Counted from the first letter of the stretch, positions 34,485-43,263 are shown. The stretch: DNA of 64,000 nucleotides from Thermosyntropha sp. (GCF_017656155.1 NZ_JACDOH010000008.1:37753-101752); one strand, 5' to 3'. Numbers and translations are program-made. Notes: generated by a model from the sequence alone, not told the origin.

Positions 34485-34925
34485 GTGGTAGAGGGAAAAG
34501 GCCAGGTTTTAGCCGTAAATATTTCGGAAAAGAAGGGAGAAAAAAAACATAATATAGGAGAAGCCTATCTTATTTGTGGATATGGGATTGAAAATGATGC
34601 CCACAGTGGTAATCATCACCGGCAGATAAGCCTTCTTTCTCTTTCGAGCATCGAAAAAATGAAAAAGCAAGGCTTACAGCTTGAATTTGGCGATTTTGCC
34701 GAAAATATTACCATAGAAGGTATAGATGTATTTTCTATACCAGTTGGAACCCGTATTAAGATAGGAGAAGCAGTCATTGAAATAACCCAAATTGGAAAGG
34801 AATGCCACAACCATGGTTGTGCTATAAGAAGACAGGTTGGAAAGTGTGTTATGCCTCTGGAAGGGGCTTTTGCCAGAGTAATTGAATCAGGATGGGTAAG
34901 AGTGGGAGATACAGTTAAAATTTAA
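34485..34925 (+). CDS. MOSC domain protein
   Basis: The 146-residue protein is a stand-alone MOSC domain (molybdenum cofactor sulfurase C-terminal) with GIENDAHSGNHHRQISLLS, FAENITIEGIDV and the conserved cysteine region GKECHNHGCAIRR. MOSC domains bind Mo cofactor or carry sulfur; the exact role of this short form is not known. The start is a GTG with GGGAGGTT upstream. It lies between copA and a methyltransferase, in an operon that starts with sulfur-mobilising genes, which fits a sulfur-related role. Confidence 0.88.
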   Translation: MVEGKGQVLAVNISEKKGEKKHNIGEAYLICGYGIENDAHSGNHHRQISLLSLSSIEKMKKQGLQLEFGDFAENITIEGIDVFSIPVGTRIKIGEAVIEITQIGKECHNHGCAIRRQVGKCVMPLEGAFARVIESGWVRVGDTVKI

Positions 34926-34939
34926 AAGGAGAGGAATAG

Positions 34940-35512
34940 ATGGGACATAAGTTTGACAGCAAAAACAAGCATAAGTTAGATAATCCTAAAAGACGAATCT
35001 TGCTTCCGCCTGAAAAAATCCTTATGCAGGCAGGTTTAAAAAAAGATATGGTTATGGCTGATGTAGGGTGTGGTATTGGATATTTTACCATCCCTGCTGC
35101 CAGTTTAGTAGGAGAAAACGGACAGATTTTAGCTTTAGATTTATCGCGGGATATGCTTGATACCTTACAAGAAAAGATAACTGAACAAGGTATAGATAAT
35201 GTAGTTATAATTAAAAATGATGAAAATAAACTGCCGATAGATAATAATAAGGTAGATATGGCCTTTTTATGCCATGTAGTTCATGAAGTGGAAGATAAAG
35301 GGGTTTTTATAGATGAAGTTAAAAGGGTTGTAAAACCAGGTGGCTTTATCAGTATTATTGAATGGGAGAAAAAACCGACTGATTCTGGGCCTCCTTTGGA
35401 TGAAAGAATTTCCAGGAATGAAATCCGCAAGGTATTAGAAAATGCAGGTTTCATGGATATAACCATCAAAGAGATAGGAGAATATTTTTATCTGGCAAAA
35501 GGAAAAAAGTAA
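34940..35512 (+). CDS. Class I SAM-dependent methyltransferase
   Basis: The 190-residue protein has the SAM-binding motif MADVGCGIGYFTIPAA (about residues 39-54), the acidic loop ILALDLSRDML and a post-motif FLCHVVHEVEDK, typical of the UbiE/Methyltransf_11 type. The substrate cannot be read from the sequence. The N-terminus (MGHKFDSKNKHKLDNPKRR) is basic. It is the last gene of the operon before a bidirectional terminator. Confidence 0.88.
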   Translation: MGHKFDSKNKHKLDNPKRRILLPPEKILMQAGLKKDMVMADVGCGIGYFTIPAASLVGENGQILALDLSRDMLDTLQEKITEQGIDNVVIIKNDENKLPIDNNKVDMAFLCHVVHEVEDKGVFIDEVKRVVKPGGFISIIEWEKKPTDSGPPLDERISRNEIRKVLENAGFMDITIKEIGEYFYLAKGKK

Positions 35513-35518
35513 ATAAAA

Positions 35519-35555
35519 AAGGGGAAGAAGATTTTAGATGCTTCTTCCCTTTTGC
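35519..35555. terminator. Bidirectional terminator
   Basis: GGGGAAGAAG at 35521-35530 pairs with CTTCTTCCCT at 35541-35550. T-rich ends occur on both strands, so it can serve the methyltransferase (+) and the DNRLRE gene (-). Confidence 0.75.
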
Positions 35556-35603
35556 ATGTTTAAATTTAATTTTGTGGAGAACATTTATTCAGTCAGATTT
35601 AAA

Positions 35604-36200
35604 TTAAGAGACTGTAAAGTTATTGTTAGTATTATGGCAGCAGTTTACATAATAGTATATCATTAGACGGGGCCAGTAGTCAGGATCGCTGAATTCCCGG
35701 CTGTAAAAACCGATAAGGCTGTTACAAGGTTCATCGCATTTTAATAAGAGACCGTAATTTGGGCAGCATCCGTTATACCAGCTTTGAACAAGGCTGTAAT
35801 CTATCTCCATTTCTACCCATCCGAAATACCCTGAACAAACATCTACATATCCTACCGGGTTAGAATAGTCGACTGCTGGTTTATGATCCCAGGTAACACT
35901 AAATTCATCCCAGGCTTGTTTTATCCTGTAAGCATAAAGCCGGGTTTTATTAGGAACTTCGTTGCGATAGATTTTTAAACACAGCTTAGCACAGGTTATA
36001 TGACTGTTAGGAGGAATTTGATTGCAGTCTAAGCTGCATAAATTAAACTGAATTAAACTTTGGTATTCATCAGATGAGCTTTTATATAGATTAGTATAAA
36101 GGTAAGGAATGCAACCAAAATTAGTGTTTGGATAATACTGGGCGATATAAGCATCCTGACAGGGGGTAAAGCATATTAAGGAAGTAGAAGAGTTAGCCAA
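35604..36200 (-). CDS. Cysteine-rich DNRLRE domain protein
   Basis: The 198-residue protein is almost entirely a DNRLRE-like beta-sandwich domain (CQDAYIAQYYPNTNFGC, SLIQFNL, ITCAKLCLKIYR, WDEFSVTWDHKP, LIGFYSRE). It contains 14 cysteines and no signal peptide. The longer frame begins at 36323, but AAAGGAGTG on the minus strand is positioned for the TTG at 36200, which I chose. The function is unknown. Similar domains occur in surface proteins; high Cys content without a signal would also suit a spore coat protein. It is divergent from suhB. Confidence 0.75.
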   Translation of the reverse strand: MANSSTSLICFTPCQDAYIAQYYPNTNFGCIPYLYTNLYKSSSDEYQSLIQFNLCSLDCNQIPPNSHITCAKLCLKIYRNEVPNKTRLYAYRIKQAWDEFSVTWDHKPAVDYSNPVGYVDVCSGYFGWVEMEIDYSLVQSWYNGCCPNYGLLLKCDEPCNSLIGFYSREFSDPDYWPRLMIYYYVNCCHNTNNNFTVS

Positions 36201-36345
36201 ATGTATATCACTCCTTTCTCTATAATTCACTATATAATACTGGAACATAAAGGAATATGTTACATACTTTTCAATAAAATTTGAAAAATAAAAGGCGAAT
36301 TTTATAATAAAAAATGGCAGCATGGTGATGGGAGGAAATTGAAAT

Positions 36346-37131
36346 ATGATTGATTTAAAAAAGGCTTTAAAGCAGGCAAAAGAATGGGCTTATGCGGCTG
36401 GCAAAATCCAGATTGAAAATTTTCACAAACAGCTTAATATAGAGACTAAATCTACTTCTATTGACCTTATAACCGAAGTTGATTATCTCTCCGAAAAGCT
36501 GATATTAGAAAACATAAGGCACCTTTATCCTGAACATGCGGTTTTATCCGAGGAAGCAGGAATTGATTCTAAAAATTCCGATTATCTCTGGATAATTGAT
36601 CCCCTAGATGGGACAACTAATTATGCCCAAGGCCTTCCCATTTTTGCAATCTCTATTGCCCTGCAGTATAGAAAAGAAACCGTACTGGGGTTAATTTATT
36701 CTGCAGGAATGGGGCAGATGTTTACTGCGCTCAAGGGAGAAGGAGCTTATCTCAATGAACGAAGAATAAGGGTAAGTGGTAAAAACGCGCTTAGAGAATC
36801 AGTTCTGGCGACTGGTTTTCCTTATGACAGGGCGATAAATCCCGACAATAATCTTAAATATTTTAACCGGATTATGCCCAAAGTTCGCGGGATAAGAAGA
36901 TTAGGTTCGGCAGCTTATGATTTAGCATGTGTGGCAGCAGGAATATTCGACGGCTACTGGGAAATTAACCTTAATTTGTGGGATGTGGCGGCAGGAGCCT
37001 TGTTGGTGGAAGAAGCTGGGGGAAAGGCGGTCTATCTTGATAAACGCGGGGTTTCGCTGGCAGCAGGTAATAAGGTAATTTGCGATCTTATTTTACAGGA
37101 GCTTAAACAAGCAGACTTAGAACTGGAATAA
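36346..37131 (+). CDS. suhB: Inositol monophosphatase family protein
   Basis: Mg-dependent phosphatase of the IMPase fold. The 261 residues carry the metal site WIIDPLDGTTNYAQGLP (about residues 82-98) and the second signature WDVAAGALLVEEAGG (about 209-223). The upstream Glu of the metal site lies in VLSEEAG. Substrates may be inositol phosphate or other sugar phosphates. ATGGGAGGAAATTG precedes the ATG. A small membrane protein gene follows after 27 bases. Confidence 0.93.
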   Translation: MIDLKKALKQAKEWAYAAGKIQIENFHKQLNIETKSTSIDLITEVDYLSEKLILENIRHLYPEHAVLSEEAGIDSKNSDYLWIIDPLDGTTNYAQGLPIFAISIALQYRKETVLGLIYSAGMGQMFTALKGEGAYLNERRIRVSGKNALRESVLATGFPYDRAINPDNNLKYFNRIMPKVRGIRRLGSAAYDLACVAAGIFDGYWEINLNLWDVAAGALLVEEAGGKAVYLDKRGVSLAAGNKVICDLILQELKQADLELE

Positions 37132-37158
37132 GCAATTAATGTAGGAAGGAAGAGGAGT

Positions 37159-37389
37159 ATGATACAGATAATATCCGTATTTGGGGCCGTATTGGTTTTG
37201 GCTGCCTTTGCTTTGTTGCAGTTGGGGAAAATATCTAATGAAAGCCATTTATATAATTTTATGAATTTTTTTGGAGCAGGTATACTGGCATTGATAGCTG
37301 CAATAGAAGCTCAGTGGGGATTTTTGCTTTTGGAGGGAACCTGGACTTTGGTCAGCATATATGCCTTGATTAAATTTTGGAAAAAATAA
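37159..37389 (+). CDS. Small membrane protein, CBU_0592-like family
   Basis: The 76-residue protein has three hydrophobic segments (about 2-20, 34-50 and 55-72) and ends in a basic tail (KFWKK). The pattern ALLQLGKISNESHLYNFMNFFGAG resembles the CBU_0592-like small membrane protein family. The function is unknown. GGAAGGAAGAGG precedes the ATG, and it lies just after suhB, so they are probably co-transcribed. Confidence 0.75.
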   Translation: MIQIISVFGAVLVLAAFALLQLGKISNESHLYNFMNFFGAGILALIAAIEAQWGFLLLEGTWTLVSIYALIKFWKK

Positions 37390-37464
37390 GGAGGTATCTT
37401 GCTGTTTTGAAAACAATTAGAAGTAACCAAAATTCTTCTGCATATAAATTTAGCAAAAGTAAAC

Positions 37465-37493
37465 TGAACTGATGCACTATGAGCTGTTATAAT
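37465..37493 (+). promoter_or_regulatory. Candidate promoter of the MATE transporter gene
   Basis: TATAAT at 37488-37493 with an extended -10 TGT; a weak -35 (TGAACT) lies 17 bases upstream. Confidence 0.45.
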
Positions 37494-37555
37494 GAATGTA
37501 GAATAAACATAAAAATTGTCGAAGCAATATACCAAACAAGAGGATGGAAAAGTTC

Positions 37556-38938
37556 ATGCACGATAATATGCAGATGCTTGAAAAAAGCAGTATTGGCAGG
37601 ACATTAATAAGCCTGTCCATTCCCGGTACAATTGCTATGCTGGTTAATGCCATGTATAACATAGTTGACACCGTATTTATCGGGCAGGGAGTTGGAACTT
37701 TAGGCATTGCGGCAGTAGCTATCTATTTACCTATCCAGCTTTTAGTTTTTGCTTTTGCTCAAATGATTGGAATAGGAGCAGCTTCCTATATGTCCCGTTC
37801 CATGGGGGCTAAAAATCTGGAAAAAATGAACTATATTGCTGGTAATTCTTTTTTATATTCTGGGATTTTAGGCATAATTTTTGTGACAGTAGGAATTACT
37901 TTTACCGAGCCTGTCTTGCGTTTTTTTGGGGCAAGTTCTACTATTATGCCTTTTGCGGTGGATTATGCCCGTATCATGTTTATAGGCACCCTTTATTATC
38001 CCCTCTGTACTTCCTCCAACAGCCTTATGCGGGGTGAAGGGAATGCCCTTGATGCTATGATTTGCATGATAATAGGTTTTGCAGTAAATATTATTTTAGA
38101 TTATGTCTTTATTTTTCCTCTTTCGATGGGAGTAAAAGGGGCAGCATTAGCTACCGTTATTGCTAAATTTTGCTCGCTTTTATATTTAATTTATTATTTA
38201 AACAGCAAAAAAACAATTATAAAAATAAGCCCTGAATATTTAAGGTTTGACCGGGAAATTTTCTGGGAAACTATTACGGTCGGATTTGCTTCTTTTGTTA
38301 TCGGAGGAACCCGGTCTTTATCCTGTATAGTCAGCAATCATGTTTTGGGATTTTATGGCGGAGATTTAGCGGTTGCAGTTTATGGGGTGATTTACAAAGT
38401 CATTATGTTTCTGGGTATGCCGGTATCAGGAATAACTCAGGGAATGAGGCCGCTTATCGGTTATAACTATGGAGCCAAACAGTATAGAAGAGTTATAAAG
38501 ACTATAAAATTAGGATTGTTTTATTCATCTTTACTTGCTGGTATAGGAACTTTGCTGGTTGAATTATTTCCGGCTTTTATCATGTCTTTGTTTTCAAAAG
38601 ATGCAGAGCTTATTAAAAATGGAACTGCTGCTCTGCGGTTGACATTGCTTATGATTCCTTTTATTGGGATTCAGATGATAGGAACTACCATATTTCAGGC
38701 TTTAGGACGGGCTAAAACTGCTGTAACTATAGCCCTTTTAAGACAGGGATTGATTTTTGTTCCTCTAATTTTATTGATTCCGGTATTTATGAATGATAAA
38801 CTGCTGGGCATATGGCTTTCTTTCCCCTTAAGTGACCTTATTTCTATATTAATAATTGCTCCGGTTATAAAAAGAGAAATCGATATTTTATATCATCTGG
38901 AAGCTAAAAAGACAAAGCAAGGTGTATTAGGTAGATAA
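37556..38938 (+). CDS. MATE family efflux transporter
   Basis: The product (460 residues from this start) has about twelve membrane helices in two homologous halves, beginning SIGRTLISLSIPGTIAMLVNAMYNIVDTVFIGQGVG, a hallmark of MATE exporters. MATE proteins expel cationic drugs or metabolites using Na+ or H+ gradients; the substrate cannot be told. An ATG at 37544 is in frame but abuts the purine-rich AAGAGG, so the ATG at 37556 is better spaced. This choice is uncertain. It is transcribed alone. Confidence 0.93.
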   Translation: MHDNMQMLEKSSIGRTLISLSIPGTIAMLVNAMYNIVDTVFIGQGVGTLGIAAVAIYLPIQLLVFAFAQMIGIGAASYMSRSMGAKNLEKMNYIAGNSFLYSGILGIIFVTVGITFTEPVLRFFGASSTIMPFAVDYARIMFIGTLYYPLCTSSNSLMRGEGNALDAMICMIIGFAVNIILDYVFIFPLSMGVKGAALATVIAKFCSLLYLIYYLNSKKTIIKISPEYLRFDREIFWETITVGFASFVIGGTRSLSCIVSNHVLGFYGGDLAVAVYGVIYKVIMFLGMPVSGITQGMRPLIGYNYGAKQYRRVIKTIKLGLFYSSLLAGIGTLLVELFPAFIMSLFSKDAELIKNGTAALRLTLLMIPFIGIQMIGTTIFQALGRAKTAVTIALLRQGLIFVPLILLIPVFMNDKLLGIWLSFPLSDLISILIIAPVIKREIDILYHLEAKKTKQGVLGR

Positions 38939-38942
38939 AAAC

Positions 38943-38971
38943 AGCCGGTGAAGATTAAATTTTCACCGGTT
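38943..38971. terminator. Bidirectional terminator between convergent genes
   Basis: AGCCGGTGAA pairs with TTCACCGGTT (one G-U pair); AAAATTTTT follows on one side and TGTTTTTAT on the other strand. Confidence 0.75.
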
Positions 38972-38978
38972 AAAATTT

Positions 38979-39527
38979 TTAGTTGGCTAGAAGTTCCAAG
39001 AGTTTTTCTTTTATATATTCTTTTATTTCTTTGCCTTCTATTGTAGCTTTATTTTCGTCCATATCATCCGGTCTTACCCGGAAAAAGTTTATTATAAGCT
39101 TGTTATCTTTAATAATATATTCATCAAAATGCAGGGGAGAAAAGAGGACTTCTATCTGTTCGTATTTGTTGCTGTTTGCGTTGTTTTTAATCTCTTCGGC
39201 TATATCATCCAAATTAAGCTTTTTGAGGGGGTTAATCATCATATTGGTATATTCCAAATCTTCAGTCATCCACATGTTGTTATTCCAGAAACGCCCTTCT
39301 TTTTTCGTTTTCTGAGAAAGCAGCTCACGGTTGGTTATGGCGCTTAACACTTTGCGCACCGACTCAGCATTAAACTCCTCGTCATAACAGGCGCTTAAGC
39401 CAGGCATCTTTGCAATTTCATCAAGATAAGATTCATGCACTTTTTCTCGCTCAACCGTAGCTGTCCAGAAGTAAAGCATAGCTTCAATTTCTTCAAGATT
39501 AAGCTTGATATTGGGCAATGTAGTCAA
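38979..39527 (-). CDS. Conserved protein resembling the TDE2712 family
   Basis: The 182-residue soluble protein has a helical N-terminus (LNLEEIEAMLYFWTATVEREKV), a conserved-looking centre (FNAESVRKVLSAITNRELLS, EGRFWNNNMWMTEDLEYTN) and a C-terminal beta-strand part with RVRPDDMDEN. I recognise it as like the TDE2712 family of unknown function, from memory only. It has no membrane segment. AAAGGAGTTGAC precedes the ATG on the minus strand. It is convergent with the MATE gene. Confidence 0.7.
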   Translation of the reverse strand: MTTLPNIKLNLEEIEAMLYFWTATVEREKVHESYLDEIAKMPGLSACYDEEFNAESVRKVLSAITNRELLSQKTKKEGRFWNNNMWMTEDLEYTNMMINPLKKLNLDDIAEEIKNNANSNKYEQIEVLFSPLHFDEYIIKDNKLIINFFRVRPDDMDENKATIEGKEIKEYIKEKLLELLAN

Positions 39528-39611
39528 CTCCTTTTACTTTATTTTTTTAAAAAAATTCCGAAAAAATCCTTAACCAGTATAAACTTTACTCTATTTTTTT
39601 GCAAACCACCT

Positions 39612-39745
39612 AATTATTCCGAATCGAAATACCTTTTAACTCGAGAACCGTCCCGAAATTAAAAACTATTACGAATCGAAACAGATTTTAACTTGGGGAC
39701 GGTTCTGAATTTTAAAAGTATTTTAGTTTCGAAATGATTTTTAGA
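39612..39745. repeat. Paired palindromic intergenic repeat, locus 1
   Basis: Two adjoining units of about 62 bp. Each is an imperfect palindrome bounded by GAATCGAAA- or TTCGAAAT-type ends. The core of the first is CGAGAACCGTCCCGAA, and of the second its complement CTTGGGGACGGTTCTGAA. The same unit occurs at 47669-47792. It sits between a gene on the minus strand and the promoter of the Mo/W oxidoreductase and fills most of this 315-base gap. Confidence 0.75.
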
Positions 39746-39754
39746 CAAAAAAAT

Positions 39755-39783
39755 TTTACCTTATAATTTAAATTTCCTATAAT
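39755..39783 (+). promoter_or_regulatory. Candidate promoter of the molybdopterin oxidoreductase operon
   Basis: TTTACC at 39755-39760, 17 bases, TATAAT at 39778-39783, about 60 bases before the start codon. Confidence 0.55.
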
Positions 39784-39842
39784 AAAATAAAATTGTTCTG
39801 TGTTGTATAGACTCCAAGGAAAAAGAGAGGGGGGAACTTATT

Positions 39843-42104
39843 ATGTGTAAATGGTATAAGACGACCTGTGTTTTGTGTGCTCAGAATTGTGGGCTGGAGG
39901 TTAAGGTGGAAAACAACCGGATTGTAAAAGTGAGGGGAGATAGGGACAATCCTAGAAGTAAGGGATATATATGCAATAAGGGGTTAAATATTGCCTATTA
40001 TCAGCATACCAGTCAGCGTCTCCAATATCCGTTAAAGAAGGTGGGAGATGATTTTGTCCCTGTTTCCTGGGAGCAGGCTATAAAAGAAATTGCGGATAAG
40101 ATAAGAGAGATCGTAGGCCAGTATGGGCCAAGAGCGATTGCCTACATGGGCGGAGGAGGCCAGGGGTGTCATTTTGAAGCTGCTTTTGGCATGAGGTTTC
40201 TAAGGAGTTTAGGTTCGCAAAATTATTACAGTGCCTTAGGGCAAGAGCTTACAGGTTCTTTCTGGGTGCAGGGAAGGGCGCTGGGAAAACAGTATTTGGC
40301 TACTATATCTGATCATCATAATGCTGATATGCTTCTGGCGGTAGGCTGGAATGGCATGAAAAGCCACCAGATGGTAAGGGCTCCTATTGTATTAAAGGAG
40401 ATGGCAAAAGATCCGGATAAGATACTGGTAGTCGTCGACCCCCGCCGTTCGGAAACGGCTGCTATTGCCGACATTCATCTGCCGATAAGGCCGGGGACAG
40501 ATGCTCTGCTCATAAAAGCTATGATTGCGATTATCCTGGCTGAAAACTGGCATAACCAGGATTATATTGAAAAGCATGTGAGCGGTTTTGAAAAAATTGT
40601 CGGCTGGTTTGAAAACTTTGATGTTGAAAAAGCAGTAAAAGTATGCCAGCTTGATTATAAACAGGTAAAGGAAGTAGCTTATCTTTTTGCTACCCGCAAG
40701 TCTTGCCTGCATAGGGATTTAGGGGTTTTAATGAATAGGCACAGCACGGCTGCTTCTTATCTTCTGGAAGTGATATTGCCTGCTATCTGTGGCAGGCTTT
40801 GTGTTCCGGGGGGGAATGTAATACCAGGTTATCTTATGCCTTTAGGCTCCCATACTGATGAAAGGGATCCTAAAAATTGGCGGACTGTCGAGACTAATAT
40901 GCCTCTCATCATGGGAACTTTTCCTCCCAATGTCATGCCGGAAGAAATTTTAAGCAATAAGGAAGAAAGGCTTAGAGCTGTCATAGTTACCCAGTCTAAC
41001 CCGTTGCGCTCCTATGCTGATACGACTGCATATGAAGAAGCCTTTAAACGGCTTGATCTTTTGGTAACCATGGAACTCAACATGACGGAAACTGCCAAAC
41101 TTTCTCATTATGTTCTGCCTTCCCGTTCGGGATATGAATCATGGGACAGCACCTTTTTCCCCTGGACTTATCCGGAGATATATTTTAACATGCGCTCACC
41201 GATAATAGAGCCGGAAGGGGAGCCTCTGGAAATAAGCCAGATTTTTGTTAAACTGGTGGAGGAAATGGGTTTTATACCAGATATTCCAGATTATCTTTAT
41301 GAGGCAGCGCATAAGGATAGAAAAGAATTTGCTGTCGCTTTGCTGAAATATGTAAAAGAAAATCCCCGGGCAGCTTCTATGATGCCCTTTATCCTGGCTA
41401 AAACCCTGGGCGAAGTTTTAGGTTCGGCTAATCTGGCTGCTTTATGGGGGATTTTGCAGGGAACTACTTCGGAGTTTAAGAAAGCAGCAGCCAGGATGGG
41501 ATTTAGTGAAGGGCCCTGGCAGGGTGATGAGATTTTTGAAGCTATATTAAAACACCGGGAAGGCTTATTTATTGGAAAACTAGACCCGGAAGACAATTTT
41601 TCCCAGCTCAAGACGGAGGATAAAAAAATAAATGTATTTATACCGGAGCTGGAAGAGTGGATTAAAAGCATTACTCCGGAATCAGAAGAAGAAGCTTTAA
41701 AGCCAGATCCCAGGTATCCTTTTATATTAAATGCCGGACGGCATACTTCCGTTAATGCCAATACCCTTATGCGCAATCCGGAATGGCTTAAAGAAAAAAG
41801 GGCTTGCGCTTTGGCAATGCACCCGGAAGATGCCAAAGCTTTGGGGCTGAGTGATGGACAGATGGTAAAGGTAATAACTGAAGCCGGGGAAGAAATTATT
41901 GAACTGGAAATAAGTGATGAAGTAAGGAAAGGGCAGGTAATAATCCCGCATGGTTTTGGCCTGGAATATGAAGGCAAGGTCTATGGAGTTAATGTAAACC
42001 GGCTTACCAAGAATACGCACCGTGATTCCTGGGCAGGAACTCCTCTTCACCGTTATGTTCCCTGCCGGGTAGAACCGCTTCAGGAAGGCGAAAGCCATGT
42101 TTAA
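39843..42104 (+). CDS. Molybdopterin (Mo/W-bisPGD) oxidoreductase, DMSO reductase family
   Basis: The 753-residue protein starts with a [4Fe-4S] site (Cys9, Cys12, Cys16 and Cys44; CVLCAQNCGL...CNKG). Cofactor-binding domains follow, with VSWEQAIKEIADKI, VVVDPRRSETAAIADIHLPIRPGTDALL, and the C-terminal MPT-binding domain (about 620-740, PFILNAGRHTSVNANT, HGFGLEYEG). It has no Tat signal, so it is cytoplasmic. No electron-transfer subunit is adjacent. In the region of the metal ligand (SALGQELTGS, about 130-139) I see no Cys or Sec, so the reaction cannot be assigned. moeA overlaps its end. Confidence 0.9.
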   Translation: MCKWYKTTCVLCAQNCGLEVKVENNRIVKVRGDRDNPRSKGYICNKGLNIAYYQHTSQRLQYPLKKVGDDFVPVSWEQAIKEIADKIREIVGQYGPRAIAYMGGGGQGCHFEAAFGMRFLRSLGSQNYYSALGQELTGSFWVQGRALGKQYLATISDHHNADMLLAVGWNGMKSHQMVRAPIVLKEMAKDPDKILVVVDPRRSETAAIADIHLPIRPGTDALLIKAMIAIILAENWHNQDYIEKHVSGFEKIVGWFENFDVEKAVKVCQLDYKQVKEVAYLFATRKSCLHRDLGVLMNRHSTAASYLLEVILPAICGRLCVPGGNVIPGYLMPLGSHTDERDPKNWRTVETNMPLIMGTFPPNVMPEEILSNKEERLRAVIVTQSNPLRSYADTTAYEEAFKRLDLLVTMELNMTETAKLSHYVLPSRSGYESWDSTFFPWTYPEIYFNMRSPIIEPEGEPLEISQIFVKLVEEMGFIPDIPDYLYEAAHKDRKEFAVALLKYVKENPRAASMMPFILAKTLGEVLGSANLAALWGILQGTTSEFKKAAARMGFSEGPWQGDEIFEAILKHREGLFIGKLDPEDNFSQLKTEDKKINVFIPELEEWIKSITPESEEEALKPDPRYPFILNAGRHTSVNANTLMRNPEWLKEKRACALAMHPEDAKALGLSDGQMVKVITEAGEEIIELEISDEVRKGQVIIPHGFGLEYEGKVYGVNVNRLTKNTHRDSWAGTPLHRYVPCRVEPLQEGESHV

Positions 42105-43263
42105 CATAAGCCTGGAAGAAGCCCAAGATTTGATATATAAGAATGCCATAGCTGGAAAGAGTGAGAAAATATCGCTCTATAAAGCTTTAGGGCGAACGGC
42201 CTATGAAGATATATATGCACCAGATGGCCTGCCTACCTCCAAACAGGCAGCTCAGGATGGCTTTGCTATAGCAGAGATTAAGGGTGAAGGAGGCTTGTAT
42301 AAAATAGCAGGTGCTGCTGAATGTCCAGATTATTTACCAAAAGATTGGGCTTTGCCGGTAGAAACCGGGCAGAAACTGCCGGATAATAGTGAAGCAGTAG
42401 TTCCCCTGGAAGATGTAGAGATAAAAGGGAATTTTATAAGGCTTAAAAAAAAGGTGAAACCTTACAGCTTTATAAAAATGCCGGGAGAAGATTTTAAAAA
42501 AGGAGAAAAGCTTATCAGCCGGGGCGAAGTGTTAAGCCCTGGCCGTATAAGCCTTTTGGCTGCTTATGGATATAAAGAGGTGAAGGTTTATGCCAGGCCT
42601 AAAGCAGCTATAATCACCCTTAATCCTTATATATCTTCCCCGCAAAATACTATAATCGACAGCAACAGCTACCTTTTGGCTGCCCTGGTAGAAAATGAAG
42701 GAGGAGAAGTGATTTTTATTGAACATGCCGGAAATAAAACCTGGCCTGAGCTGGAAAAGATGCTGGAACGGTTTAGGAAAGAAGCAGATATAGTCATAGC
42801 AACAGGAGCTACCTTTGGTGGCAAAAATAGGGAACTGGCTTTATTTATGGAAAAAGCAGGCGGAAAAATCCTCTTTAGCGGGGTGAGGATACAGCCGGGA
42901 GGACATAATGGAGCAGTTTTATTTGGTGATTTGTTATTTCTTTCTCTTTCCGGCAATCCTGCTGCCTGTGCGGTAGGATTTCACCTTTTGGCAGCTCCTT
43001 TTTTGCGCGTTTGCCAGGGAAAACCTTTTTCACTTTCCAAAATTAAGGCTAAGGCTGAAAACTCTTTTTCTCTATCTAAAAAAGGAAGCCGGAGGTTTTT
43101 GAGGGGCTACTTCTACTTTGCCGATGAGCCGAGGGTAAAAATTTTGCCGGGACAAAAGCCCGGCATGATTAAATCTCTTTTACATTACAACTGCCTGGTT
43201 GAGATTCCTTCAGATGTAAAAGAAATTCAGCCAGGGATGGTGTTCAATTTGATTTGTATTTAA
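42097..43263 (+). CDS. moeA: Molybdopterin molybdenumtransferase, MoeA family (divergent)
   Basis: MoeA inserts Mo or W into adenylylated molybdopterin. The 388 residues have the expected order: SLYKALGRTAYEDI, QDGFAIAEI, PGEDFKKGEKLISRGEVLSPG, IATGATFGG and FLSLSGNPAACAVGF. The usual GxSxGxxD motif reads GATFGGKNRE and so lacks the standard Asp. Its 8-base overlap with the oxidoreductase gene suggests it serves this enzyme; a metal-specific (Mo versus W) isoform is possible. It is the last gene of the unit. Confidence 0.85.
   Translation: MFNISLEEAQDLIYKNAIAGKSEKISLYKALGRTAYEDIYAPDGLPTSKQAAQDGFAIAEIKGEGGLYKIAGAAECPDYLPKDWALPVETGQKLPDNSEAVVPLEDVEIKGNFIRLKKKVKPYSFIKMPGEDFKKGEKLISRGEVLSPGRISLLAAYGYKEVKVYARPKAAIITLNPYISSPQNTIIDSNSYLLAALVENEGGEVIFIEHAGNKTWPELEKMLERFRKEADIVIATGATFGGKNRELALFMEKAGGKILFSGVRIQPGGHNGAVLFGDLLFLSLSGNPAACAVGFHLLAAPFLRVCQGKPFSLSKIKAKAENSFSLSKKGSRRFLRGYFYFADEPRVKILPGQKPGMIKSLLHYNCLVEIPSDVKEIQPGMVFNLICI

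Noticed and set aside
41297..41977. 226-codon minus-strand frame inside the Mo/W oxidoreductase gene
   Set aside because: Antisense to a clear coding gene, Ser/Ile-rich shadow composition, no ribosome site.
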